Below are positions 24,381-33,138 of a DNA stretch of 64,000 nucleotides, one piece after another. Position 1 is the stretch's first letter, and each line of letters begins with the position of its first letter. Position numbers and translations under genes: made by a program. The stretch covers positions 258,992 through 322,991 of the forward strand of contig NZ_QJKD01000007.1 in NCBI RefSeq assembly GCF_003201875.1. The letters are read 5' to 3'. The notes under the pieces were generated by a model. That model was given only the letters and a program-made list of their open reading frames with translations. It was not told where the DNA came from and ran no database searches. The DNA comes from Hungatella effluvii. GTDB lineage: Bacteria; Bacillota; Clostridia; Lachnospirales; Lachnospiraceae.

Positions 24381-26198
24381 ATGGCTGCACGCAGCAGAAG
24401 TGAAAAACGGCTGGAGGCCGCATATAATGAGCCGCAGGGGCGCTCTCTGGTTCAGAGAAAGCACACGATTCTTCGCCTCGGCCGCTATATGATTCAGTAT
24501 AAATGGCTCCTGCTCCTGGCTTTTATCATGACGGTGGGAAGCAATTTGCTGGCTTTGGTAGGGCCCATGCTTTCGGGCTATGCCATTGACGCTATCGAAC
24601 CGGGCATGGGGAAGGTGGAATTTTCGAGAGTTTTCCATTATGCCGGATGGATGGCGGCATTTTACGTGATTTCTTCGGTATTGTCCTATGCGCTTTCGGT
24701 TCTGATGATTACCATCAGCCGGAAAGTGGTATACCGGATGAGAAAGGACGTATTTGACAAGATGCTGGCTCTGCCCGCGGGGTATTACGACCTTCACCAG
24801 ACGGGAGATATCATCAGCCGTATTTCCTATGACATCGACACGGTCAATGAGTCGCTGTCCAGCGATCTGATACAGATTTTAACTACGGTGATCACGGTGG
24901 CCGGCGCCCTTTACATGATGGTGGTCATATCGCCGAGACTGGTGCTGGTATTTGCATTTACGGTGCCGCTGTCTGCCTGTATTACAAAGTTCATAACAGG
25001 AAAGACACGTCCGCTCTTCCGTGCAAGATCGGCAAGTCTGGGGAATTTAAATGGCTTTGTGGAAGAGATGGTAACCGGACAGAAGACCTTAAAGGCCTAC
25101 TGCCAGGAGGAAAATGTCATTCGGAAATTTGCGGAGAGGAATAAGGACGCCGTGGAGACGTATTACAGGGCGGAATACTACGGCAGTGTGGTAGGGCCTA
25201 TGGTGAATTTTATCAATAATCTCTCGCTGTCCTTAATCAGTGTATTTGGCGCGCTCCTCTATCTCGTCGGCTACATGACGGTAGGGCAGATTTCTTCTTT
25301 CGTACTATATTCAAGAAAGTTTTCCGGCCCGATCAATGAGGCTGCCAACATCATGAGCGACCTGCAGTCTGCGCTGGCCGCGGCGGAGCGGGTGTTTGTG
25401 CTGATGGATGAGATCCCGGAGGCGGCAGATGCGCCCGGCGCCGCAGAGCTGGGAAGCGAGGAGGAGGAAGTCCGGGGAGAGGTCGAGCTTTCCCATGTTG
25501 ATTTCGGATATGAAAAGGACCGGATTATTTTGCACGATCTTTCCCTGAAGGCGGATCAGGGCAGGCTTATTGCGATTGTGGGCCCTACGGGCGCGGGGAA
25601 AACGACGCTGATCAACCTCCTGATGCGTTTTTATGACCCTAATTCCGGTGAAATCCGGGTGGATGGCCATGAGATCCGGGAGGTGACGAGAAAGAGTCTC
25701 AGGAAATCATACGCCATGGTGCTGCAGGATACGTGGCTGTTCCACGGAAGCATCTATGAGAACCTGGCATACGGAAAAGAGGGGGCTACGATGGAGGAGG
25801 TCGTGGCGGCGGCGAAGGCGGCCAGGATCCACTCGTTTATCAAGCGCCTTCCGGATGGCTATGATACGATCCTGACAGATGACGGGACAAATATATCAAA
25901 GGGGCAGAAGCAGCTGCTGACTATAGCGCGTGCTATGCTGCTGGAGGCGAGGATGCTGATTCTCGACGAGGCGACCTCCAACGTGGATACCAGGACGGAG
26001 ATCCAGATCCAGGAAGCCATGCGGAAGCTGATGGAGGGGAAGACGTGTTTCGTGATCGCACACCGGTTGTCGACCATAAGAAATGCGGATCTGATCCTGG
26101 TGATCAAACAGGGAGAAGTGGTGGAGAAAGGGACCCATGAGGAGTTGATGCGTGTGGAAGGGGAGTATTTTCAGATGTATACGGCTCAGGGGGAGTGA
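24381..26198 (+). CDS. ABC exporter half-transporter, catalytic partner (BmrD/LmrD/TM288-like)
   Basis: A 605-residue half-transporter with six helices and a nucleotide-binding domain: Walker A GPTGAGKTT, signature ISKGQKQLL and Walker B MLILDEATSNVD. The catalytic Glu is present, but the signature has Ser-Lys-Gly-Gln in place of SGGQ. In a heterodimer this altered signature would face the LDD Walker B of the upstream subunit, so the two departures fall in the same composite site, leaving one canonical and one degenerate site. No regulator gene is adjacent. Confidence 0.88.
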   Translation: MAARSRSEKRLEAAYNEPQGRSLVQRKHTILRLGRYMIQYKWLLLLAFIMTVGSNLLALVGPMLSGYAIDAIEPGMGKVEFSRVFHYAGWMAAFYVISSVLSYALSVLMITISRKVVYRMRKDVFDKMLALPAGYYDLHQTGDIISRISYDIDTVNESLSSDLIQILTTVITVAGALYMMVVISPRLVLVFAFTVPLSACITKFITGKTRPLFRARSASLGNLNGFVEEMVTGQKTLKAYCQEENVIRKFAERNKDAVETYYRAEYYGSVVGPMVNFINNLSLSLISVFGALLYLVGYMTVGQISSFVLYSRKFSGPINEAANIMSDLQSALAAAERVFVLMDEIPEAADAPGAAELGSEEEEVRGEVELSHVDFGYEKDRIILHDLSLKADQGRLIAIVGPTGAGKTTLINLLMRFYDPNSGEIRVDGHEIREVTRKSLRKSYAMVLQDTWLFHGSIYENLAYGKEGATMEEVVAAAKAARIHSFIKRLPDGYDTILTDDGTNISKGQKQLLTIARAMLLEARMLILDEATSNVDTRTEIQIQEAMRKLMEGKTCFVIAHRLSTIRNADLILVIKQGEVVEKGTHEELMRVEGEYFQMYTAQGE

Positions 26199-26213
26199 AA
26201 GGGAGGGGGATAC

Positions 26214-26541
26214 GCGGATTTTTTCACAGCCTGGCCGGAAAAGGGAGAACGGGCGGCAGGGAGGGAAAGGTTCAGGGATTCCGAGGGGTGGGACTAAGGG
26301 CGAACAGCCCCCTCCGCAGGGGTCCCGGGCAATTCGACCGAACGCCTGATGCGTTCGCTCTCAGTGCCCGCAAACCATTCCGCCGAACGTATGTGAGGGG
26401 GACTTACCGCTGCGTCCTGAAAACGCGATTTTGCCCCTGCTCCGGCGGCTTTTCGCCCTAAGTCCTACCGACCTCTGCATCATTCACCTTTCCCTCCCTG
26501 CCGCCCGCTCTCCCTTTTCCGGCCAGGCTGTGAAAAAGCCG
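26214..26541. repeat. 328-bp element with long inverted arms (MITE-like or structured RNA)
   Basis: TTTTTCACAGCCTGGCCGGA at about 26220 is repeated inverted near the right end, and the outer 50 nt of each arm differ at only about one position. Pairing then continues with interruptions (GGGACTAAGGGCGAA near 26290-26304 with TTCGCCCTAAGTCC near 26452-26465), giving arms of roughly 90 nt. The core contains further hairpins such as CGAACGC/GCGTTCG near 26339-26357. The element starts 15 bases after the exporter stop. No protein, RNA family or insertion-sequence gene was recognised. Confidence 0.75.
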
Positions 26542-26600
26542 CTGTGTACTGGCTCCATAGGGGGACGATTAGTCAAATGTTCTAAAAAAGAATCGATATA

Positions 26601-26629
26601 TTGACAAATATTGAGTAATATGCTATTTT
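26601..26629 (+). promoter_or_regulatory. SigA-type promoter for the Gfo/Idh-peptide importer operon
   Basis: A consensus TTGACA (26601-26606), 17-bp spacer and TATTTT (26624-26629) preceded by TGC (extended -10). The first gene begins about 280 bases downstream, so the leader is long. Confidence 0.75.
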
Positions 26630-26771
26630 TAATATAAGCAGATGAGAACGATGAAGTCGTTTTTAATTTTTTAAGTTTTCAACCTATCATATAGCATACA
26701 GCATATAGCTTACAGGTCGAATGCCACTTACGATTCCCGCCGGATTCAGATGGACGGAGAAAAGAAGCCAT

Positions 26772-26915
26772 ATGAATTATGTCAATCAGCCATCCTCTTA
26801 CTTCCCTTTTTACGTACCAGGTACAGAGGCAGAAGGAGCGGAGATGGCATGTATCGCACCTGTGGGATTTGTAAATATCCGTCAGGCGCTCATATCAAGG
26901 AGGACATCAATATGA
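26772..26915 (+). CDS. Possible 47-residue leader ORF upstream of the Gfo/Idh gene
   Basis: An ORF beginning MNYVNQPSSYFPFYVPG ends with a TGA that overlaps the ATG of the oxidoreductase gene (ATGA), the geometry of translational coupling. Its ribosome site is poor (GGAG about 13 bases upstream). No homologue is recognised. It could be a leader peptide or simply a chance ORF in the long leader. Confidence 0.3.
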   Translation: MNYVNQPSSYFPFYVPGTEAEGAEMACIAPVGFVNIRQALISRRTSI

Positions 26916-28240
26916 AGAGACCAGTAACAGCGGCAATTGCAGGCCTGGGCAACCGGGGAAATGATATCTATGCCCATTATCAGCTTGTAGCGCCGGAGGA
27001 GATGAAGGTAGTGGCGGTGGCGGACCCGGTTGCCGCAAAGAGGGAGGCGGCCCGGGAAGAGTACGGGGTAGCGCCTGAAAACTGTTTTGAAACGGTGGAG
27101 GACTTGTTGAAACAGCCGAAGCTCGCCGATATCCTGGTGATAGCGACACAGGACAAACAGCACGTGACCCAGGCGGTGGAGGCGATTAAGAAGGGATATC
27201 ACATTCTCTGCGAAAAGCCTATTTCCCCCAGCCTGGAGGAGTGTCTTCTTCTGCAGAAAACGGCCCACGAATATGGACGTATGGTAGCTGTGGGGCATGT
27301 GCTCCGTTATACTCCATTTTATTCGAAGATAAAAGAGGTGATCGAATCCGGACAGATCGGAGACGTGGTCAGCGTCCAGGGACTTGAGAACGTCAAATAC
27401 TGGCACCAGGCTCACAGCTTTGTGAGGGGCAACTGGCGCGACTCTGTGGAGACGAGCCCGATGATTCTTGCAAAATGCTGCCATGACATGGATATCTTCG
27501 TATGGCTTCTGGGAAAGAAGTGCGAACGGGTTTCTTCCTATGGTTCCACCTATTTATTTAAGGAATCCATGGCCCCGGACGGCTGTGCCATGCGCTGCCT
27601 CGACGGCTGTGCGGCGAAAGAGAACTGTCCGTATGATGCGGAAAAGATCTATATTACGGATAAAGGCACCGGAATCCGCAATGTTGTTGAGAAGAACCTG
27701 ACCGGTGACGATGCGTGGCCGTGCTGCGTACTCTCCCAGACACTGACCGAGGAGGCCATCTATGACCAGATTAAGACCGGACCTTACGGCCGCTGTGTTT
27801 ATCACTGCGATAACAACGTGGTGGACCATCAGGTGGTCAATATGGAATTTGAGGGCGGTGTGACGGTCAACTTTACCATGAGCGCATTTACCAGCGGAGG
27901 AGGCCGTGATATCAAGGTCATGGGTACTATGGGGGATATCATCGGTGATTTACATACGGGAATTGTGAAGGTTACGAATTTTGGAAAAGAGACGGAGGTT
28001 TATGATATCAATGCGACGGCAGGCGATTTATCCGGCCACGCGGGAGGCGATAACCGTCTGATCCACGATTTCCTGGCAGCGGTAGAGGAAGGCGAGACGA
28101 AGGGACAGTTAAGAACCGGCGTCGATGTGTCGATACAGAGCCATATCATTGCGTTGGCGGCTGAATATTCCAGAATTCATGAAGGGGAAAGCGTTGCCCT
28201 GGATGAATTTATACGCAGTGAGAGATATAAAGAGCTTTAG
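26912..28240 (+). CDS. Gfo/Idh/MocA-family oxidoreductase
   Basis: A 442-residue NAD(P)-dependent oxidoreductase. The N-terminal Rossmann fold reads AAIAGLGNRGNDIYAHY (residues 7-23), followed by the EKP motif (CEKPISPS near residue 99) that carries the catalytic Lys. A Cys block, RCLDGCAAKENCPYDA near residue 230, matches a subgroup of this family with a conserved cysteine cluster, probably structural or metal-binding. Substrates of the family are cyclitols or pyranoses oxidised at a ring hydroxyl. ATG 26912 has an ideal AAGGAGG; the frame is open further upstream but without a site. It leads a transporter operon. Confidence 0.87.
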   Translation: MKRPVTAAIAGLGNRGNDIYAHYQLVAPEEMKVVAVADPVAAKREAAREEYGVAPENCFETVEDLLKQPKLADILVIATQDKQHVTQAVEAIKKGYHILCEKPISPSLEECLLLQKTAHEYGRMVAVGHVLRYTPFYSKIKEVIESGQIGDVVSVQGLENVKYWHQAHSFVRGNWRDSVETSPMILAKCCHDMDIFVWLLGKKCERVSSYGSTYLFKESMAPDGCAMRCLDGCAAKENCPYDAEKIYITDKGTGIRNVVEKNLTGDDAWPCCVLSQTLTEEAIYDQIKTGPYGRCVYHCDNNVVDHQVVNMEFEGGVTVNFTMSAFTSGGGRDIKVMGTMGDIIGDLHTGIVKVTNFGKETEVYDINATAGDLSGHAGGDNRLIHDFLAAVEEGETKGQLRTGVDVSIQSHIIALAAEYSRIHEGESVALDEFIRSERYKEL

Positions 28241-28294
28241 ATGGTTTGGCAATTTATGAATTGCTTAAAATGTTTAAGAGAAGGAGAGGATTTT

Positions 28295-30016
28295 ATGAAA
28301 AAGAGATGGTTAGCTTTATGTCTGGCAACAGTGATGGCGGCATCCTTAACCGCGTGCGGCAGCTCCAAGACATCCACACCGGATACGACAGGTGCGCAGA
28401 CGACTGCAGCGGGCAGTGAGACGAAGGCAGGAGACGGGACAAAGGCCGAAGAAGCGCCTGCGGGTGCAGTGGAACAGGTGGTGACCATTCCGATGTTCAG
28501 TGATCCGGATACGCTGGATCCGGGCCGTTCCGACGACGAGCAGAAGAATGCAATCGTGCTGGAGATTCAGGAGACGCTGATCCGTCTGATGGACGGAAAA
28601 GTAACGCCTGGAGGTGCAGAGAGCTGGGAGACCTCCGATGACGGACTGGTATGGACTTTTAAGCTGAGAGACAATCAGTATTCCGACGGTACGGCCGTAA
28701 CGGCTCAGGATTATGTAAACTCTATTCGAAGAATTTTTGATCCGGAGGTCAACTGTCACAACGCGGGAATCTTCTACTGCATCAAAGGCGGAGAGGATTT
28801 CAATACGGGTAAGGGAAGCAAGGAAGATGTAGCGGCGAAGGCGGTTGATGACAAGACGCTGGAAATCACCCTGACAGAACCGCTTCCATATTTCTTACAG
28901 CTGATGACATTCGCCAATGTGACTCCGGTTCCGGAATCCAAGACACAGGGCGAGAAGAACTCTTCCTACGGTGCGACGGCAGATGAACTCAGCAGTTCAG
29001 GTCCATTCTACGCATCAGAGTGGGTCCGCGGTTCCAAGATCGTGCTGAAGAAGAACCCGAATTACTGGGATGCGGCAAATGTAAAGCTGGAAACCGTCAA
29101 CATGGTGCTGGCGCAGGACGAGAATACGAGAGAGCAGATGTTTAATCAGGGTCAGCTTGATATCTTAAGAAAGGTCCGCAGCGAGTATGCAGATACGTTA
29201 AAGGCTAAAATCGACGGCGGCGAGGTCCAGCTCTTAGAGGGACCGCAGCCGAGATACAGCTATATCTGCTTTAACAATGAAGATCCCAACGGAATCTTTA
29301 CAAATGAGAAAATCCGTATGGCATTTTCCATCGCGCTGGACAGAGAATCTCTCGTTAAAAATGTTATGAAGAAGGACCAGGCCGCTTACGGCATGATTCC
29401 TTACGGTTTAAGTATCGGCGAAGAACTGTTCCGCGATATCTATCCGGAGCCGATGAAGGATTTTCTGGCTCAGGATCCGAAGGCACTGCTGGAGGAGGGT
29501 TTAAAGGAGCTCGGAAAAGAGGGAGAGCAGATTACAGTGACATTCCTTCAGAAGAACTCTGATAATGATACGAAGGTTCAGGCAGAGTATTACCAGAACC
29601 AGTGGCAGACAAAGCTTGGCGTGATTGTTAAGATTGATACGGCATCCGACAACTCATCCTTTAACAACCAGGTATCCAAGGGGCTGTATCAGGTATGCCA
29701 GACCGGCTGGGGCGCTGACTATAATGATCCAATGACATTTATGCAGTGCTATATGACCGGCGACGGCAACAACCCGGCATTCTTCTCAGATGCGAAGTAC
29801 GATGAGCTGGTGGAGGCGTGCAAGACGGAATCCGATATGAAGGTGCGCGGCGAGAAATTTGCAGAGGCAGAGAAGATTATCACAGTGGAACACTGTGGTC
29901 TGGCGCCGATTACCTTTACATACGACAAGAATGTGGCAAAGAGCAGCGTGAAGGGCTTCTATATTAATGGAGCCGGCGGCCCGGCAATCGAACTGAAAAG
30001 TGCATATGTAGAATAG
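28295..30016 (+). CDS. Oligopeptide/dipeptide-type ABC binding lipoprotein (SBP_bac_5)
   Basis: A 573-residue lipoprotein with signal peptide and lipobox LTAC (Cys21), a Thr/Ser/Gly-rich linker and a full SBP_bac_5 domain (DPDTLDPGRSDDEQ near residue 72, LRDNQYSDGTAVTAQDYVNS, WGADYNDPMTF near residue 485). It captures peptides, or in some relatives oligosaccharides or opine-like compounds. ATG 28295 has AAGGAGAGG. It is second in the operon after the oxidoreductase, and a 13-bp stem-loop separates it from the permease genes. Confidence 0.9.
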   Translation: MKKRWLALCLATVMAASLTACGSSKTSTPDTTGAQTTAAGSETKAGDGTKAEEAPAGAVEQVVTIPMFSDPDTLDPGRSDDEQKNAIVLEIQETLIRLMDGKVTPGGAESWETSDDGLVWTFKLRDNQYSDGTAVTAQDYVNSIRRIFDPEVNCHNAGIFYCIKGGEDFNTGKGSKEDVAAKAVDDKTLEITLTEPLPYFLQLMTFANVTPVPESKTQGEKNSSYGATADELSSSGPFYASEWVRGSKIVLKKNPNYWDAANVKLETVNMVLAQDENTREQMFNQGQLDILRKVRSEYADTLKAKIDGGEVQLLEGPQPRYSYICFNNEDPNGIFTNEKIRMAFSIALDRESLVKNVMKKDQAAYGMIPYGLSIGEELFRDIYPEPMKDFLAQDPKALLEEGLKELGKEGEQITVTFLQKNSDNDTKVQAEYYQNQWQTKLGVIVKIDTASDNSSFNNQVSKGLYQVCQTGWGADYNDPMTFMQCYMTGDGNNPAFFSDAKYDELVEACKTESDMKVRGEKFAEAEKIITVEHCGLAPITFTYDKNVAKSSVKGFYINGAGGPAIELKSAYVE

Positions 30017-30044
30017 GATTAAGAGACAGGAACATGGACTTTGA

Positions 30045-30077
30045 CAATGCGGGGCAGGTATTTACTGCCCCGCATTG
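30045..30077 (+). promoter_or_regulatory. Intercistronic stem-loop after the binding-protein gene
   Basis: CAATGCGGGGCAG (30045-30057) pairs perfectly with CTGCCCCGCATTG (30065-30077), loop GTATTTA, 28 bases after the stop of the binding-protein gene. A T-run is lacking, so partial termination or 3'-end protection is likely. Confidence 0.7.
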
Positions 30078-30172
30078 TGCGTTGAATTATTACTGCATTG
30101 TATGAATAAAGGGATTACGACAGATGGGTTACGACGAAACGCATGAGTCAGAAACAGGATGGGAGGTTCAAG

Positions 30173-31126
30173 ATGGTAAAGTATATTTTGAAGAAGATAG
30201 GTTATATGATTGTTACACTCTGGGTAATTCTGACAATAACCTTCTTCCTGGTCAGCGTCATACCAGGCGATCCGATGCAGGCGGACACCAAGGTGCTTCC
30301 CGAGGCTGTGGTGGAGAACCTAAAGGCCCGCTGGGGGCTGGATAAGCCGATAGGGGAACGGTATGTTATTTATTTGAAGAATCTTCTTCACGGAGAACTG
30401 GGAGAGTCTTATAAGACTCCGGGCCTTACTGCGAATCAGATTATTAAGGACCGTTTTCCGGCTTCTGCAAGGCTGGGGATTCAGGCCGTGGTGTTAGGAC
30501 TGGTTCTCGGTCTGCTTCTGGGAATTCTGGCGGCCTTTCACCGGGGGACGTGGATTGATTTCATTACGATATTTATCGCGATCGTGGGGGTATCCATCCC
30601 AAGCTTCGTTTTTGCCGCTTTGCTCCAGAAATACGGCGGCGGAGATTATTTTCCGATTGTCGGCTGGGTGTCTCCGGGGATGAAGATTCCCGACATTTTC
30701 CGTTATACGGCGCTGCCGACGCTGGCGGCATCGATCGGCGGCCTGGCTACGTATTCGCGGTTTATGCGGTCCTCGGTGCTGGATGTGCTGAGCTCTGACT
30801 ATATCCTGCTGGCCAAGGCCAAGGGGCTGTCCAACTGGAAAATCATTACACGCCACGTGCTCCGCAACAGCATCACTCCGATTATCTCGATCGTGGCGCC
30901 GCAGGTGGCGGGAATCGTGACAGGGTCCTTCGTGATCGAGAGAATTTTCTCCATACCGGGTCTGGGCCGTTACTACGTGGACAGCGTCAATGGCCGTGAT
31001 TACCCGATGGTTCTGGCTACGACCATATTCTTTTCCTTCATCTTCATTCTTTCGATTGTTGTGATGGATATTTTATATGCAATCGTAGACCCGAGAGTCC
31101 GTAAGGGCATCATTGAAGGAAAGTAA
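30173..31126 (+). CDS. oppB: Oligopeptide-type ABC permease OppB/DppB
   Basis: A 317-residue permease with six helices. It shows the DppB/OppB hallmarks PGDPMQ (VIPGDPMQ near residue 29), LGLDKP-like WGLDKPIGERYVIYL, and the cytoplasmic loop SDYILLAKAKGLSNWKIITR. ATG 30173 is used because GGGAGG is six bases upstream; earlier in-frame starts have no site. It pairs with the OppC-like permease encoded 11 bases downstream. Confidence 0.9.
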   Translation: MVKYILKKIGYMIVTLWVILTITFFLVSVIPGDPMQADTKVLPEAVVENLKARWGLDKPIGERYVIYLKNLLHGELGESYKTPGLTANQIIKDRFPASARLGIQAVVLGLVLGLLLGILAAFHRGTWIDFITIFIAIVGVSIPSFVFAALLQKYGGGDYFPIVGWVSPGMKIPDIFRYTALPTLAASIGGLATYSRFMRSSVLDVLSSDYILLAKAKGLSNWKIITRHVLRNSITPIISIVAPQVAGIVTGSFVIERIFSIPGLGRYYVDSVNGRDYPMVLATTIFFSFIFILSIVVMDILYAIVDPRVRKGIIEGK

Positions 31127-31137
31127 GGAGGAGAGCC

Positions 31138-32070
31138 ATGGAACAGGGAAATGAAATGACAGTATCAAAGGATCTATTCCGGCGTGTCGGGGTGGATGAA
31201 CAGAAATCAGAGTCTGTGGTGCGCCCCAGTATCTCCTACTGGCAGGACGCGGTCCGAAGATTAAAACAGAATAAAGTAGCGATGGTGAGCCTGGTGGTGC
31301 TCCTGTTAATTCTGGTGATGTGCGCCATAGGGCCGTATATTTATCCCCACCCGTTTGACGAGCAGAATATTGAATTTACGAATCAGACGCCCTCCTTGCA
31401 GCACTGGTTCGGACTGGACGATCTGGGGCGGGATATTTTCGCGAGAATCTGGATGGGAGGAAGAATCTCCTTAACGATTGGTATCGTGGGTGCTATCGTG
31501 TCACTCGTTATCGGCGTTTTATATGGCGGCATCAGCGGGTACTGCGGCGGTCTTGTGGATGATATTATGATGAGAATCGTGGAAATCCTGGTGGGAGTGC
31601 CGTACATGGTGGTGGTTATTATCATGTCCGTGGTACTGGGAAAAGGCATGACCTCCCTGCTGATCGCGCTGTGTATTACAAGCTGGACGAATCTGGCGCG
31701 AATCGTGAGAGGACAGGTGCTGGAACTGAAGGAGAGCGAATACATTCTGGCGGCACGGGCGCTGGGAACGCCTCCGCTACAGATCATCGTAACGCACCTG
31801 CTTCCCAATACATTGAGCCTGATTATTATCAATACGACTTTCTCCATACCATCGTTTATCTTTGCGGAAGCGTTTTTAAGCTTCGTAGGTATGGGAATCC
31901 AGCCGCCGCTGACAAGCTGGGGCGCTATGGCCGCATTGGGCCAGCAGCAGATGTCTTACTATCCTCATGAGCTGATTTTCCCGGCGCTGGCAATCTCTGT
32001 GACCATGCTGGCATTTAACCTGCTGGGCGATGGACTCAGGGATGCATTTGATCCGAAACTGCGCCAGTAG
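31138..32070 (+). CDS. oppC: Oligopeptide-type ABC permease OppC/DppC
   Basis: A 310-residue permease with a cytoplasmic N-terminal extension, the OppC N-terminal helix (VAMVSLVVLLLILVMCAIGP) and the family motif HWFGLDDLGRDIFARIWMGGR near residue 85. The EAA loop is SEYILAARALGTPPLQIIVT. AAGGAGGAG precedes ATG 31138. It forms the second half of the translocation channel. Confidence 0.92.
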   Translation: MEQGNEMTVSKDLFRRVGVDEQKSESVVRPSISYWQDAVRRLKQNKVAMVSLVVLLLILVMCAIGPYIYPHPFDEQNIEFTNQTPSLQHWFGLDDLGRDIFARIWMGGRISLTIGIVGAIVSLVIGVLYGGISGYCGGLVDDIMMRIVEILVGVPYMVVVIIMSVVLGKGMTSLLIALCITSWTNLARIVRGQVLELKESEYILAARALGTPPLQIIVTHLLPNTLSLIIINTTFSIPSFIFAEAFLSFVGMGIQPPLTSWGAMAALGQQQMSYYPHELIFPALAISVTMLAFNLLGDGLRDAFDPKLRQ

Positions 32071-32109
32071 CACTGTTTGTGAATAATAGAGGAAAGGCAG
32101 GCATTACCT

Positions 32110-33138
32110 ATGAGTCAACCATTACTTGAGGTTAAGAATTTAAAGGTTTCATTTCATACATATGCCGGGGAGGTACAGGCGGTCCGGGGCGTGGATTTTA
32201 CGCTGGACGCCGGAAAGACCATGGCAATCGTCGGGGAGTCCGGAAGCGGTAAAACGGTGACTTCCAAGGCGGTTATGGGGCTGATCGCCTCGCCTCCGGG
32301 AGAGGTAAAGAAAGAGAGCAGCATTTTATTTGAAGGCACGGATATTTTAAGGTTTACGGAAAAACAGTGGCAGGATTACAGAGGCAAGGATGCGGCCATG
32401 ATCTTCCAGGACCCCATGACATCTCTGGATCCGACCATGAAGATCGGGCGGCAGATCATGGAGAGCATCGTGGAACATCAGAAGGTGGGAAAACGGGAAG
32501 CCATGCAGAGGGCCGTGGAGCTGCTTAAAAAGGTGGATATTCCCAATCCGGATGAGAGAGTGCATCAATATCCCTATGAATTTTCAGGAGGAATGCGTCA
32601 AAGAGTGGTAATCGCCATCGCGCTGGCCTGCAATCCGAAGCTGATGATTGCGGATGAACCGACTACAGCGTTGGATGTCACGATTCAGGCGCAGATCATC
32701 GGCCTGCTGAAGGAGATACAGAAAGCAAACAATACGTCGGTTATCATGATTACTCACGATTTGGGAGTCGTGGCCGGTATGGCGGACACGATCGCGGTTA
32801 TGTATGCGGGATGTATTGTGGAATATGGTAATGTCTTTGACATTTTCAATGCGCCGCAGCACCCGTACACCAATGCACTTTTGAACGCGGTTCCCAGGCT
32901 GAATGTAGAGAACAAGGCGCAGCTGGAGGTAATTCCGGGGACGCCGCCGGATCTCATCTCGCCGCCGAAGGGTTGCGGCTTTGCCACAAGGTGCAAGTAC
33001 TGCATGGAAATCTGCCGTCAGGCGCCGCCGGAATATACGGAGGTGTCAGATACCCACAAGGCAGCCTGCTGGCTCCATCATCCGATGGCCAGGGAGGCGT
33101 TCGATTACGATGATATAAGGAGGGTTTTTGAATCATGA
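32110..33138 (+). CDS. oppD: Oligopeptide-type ABC ATPase OppD/DppD
   Basis: A 342-residue ATPase with Walker A GESGSGKT, signature FSGGMRQR and Walker B MIADEPTTALD, plus the C-terminal oligopeptide-transporter extension with the Cys cluster CGFATRCKYCMEICRQAPP that in OppD/DppD ATPases can hold an iron-sulfur cluster. It drives the importer together with OppF. Its stop overlaps the next start (ATGA). Confidence 0.93.
   Translation: MSQPLLEVKNLKVSFHTYAGEVQAVRGVDFTLDAGKTMAIVGESGSGKTVTSKAVMGLIASPPGEVKKESSILFEGTDILRFTEKQWQDYRGKDAAMIFQDPMTSLDPTMKIGRQIMESIVEHQKVGKREAMQRAVELLKKVDIPNPDERVHQYPYEFSGGMRQRVVIAIALACNPKLMIADEPTTALDVTIQAQIIGLLKEIQKANNTSVIMITHDLGVVAGMADTIAVMYAGCIVEYGNVFDIFNAPQHPYTNALLNAVPRLNVENKAQLEVIPGTPPDLISPPKGCGFATRCKYCMEICRQAPPEYTEVSDTHKAACWLHHPMAREAFDYDDIRRVFES

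Noticed and set aside
26195..26461. ORFs of 65 to 88 codons across the inverted-repeat element
   Set aside because: They consist of translated repeat arms and hairpins, with no family resemblance or good ribosome site.
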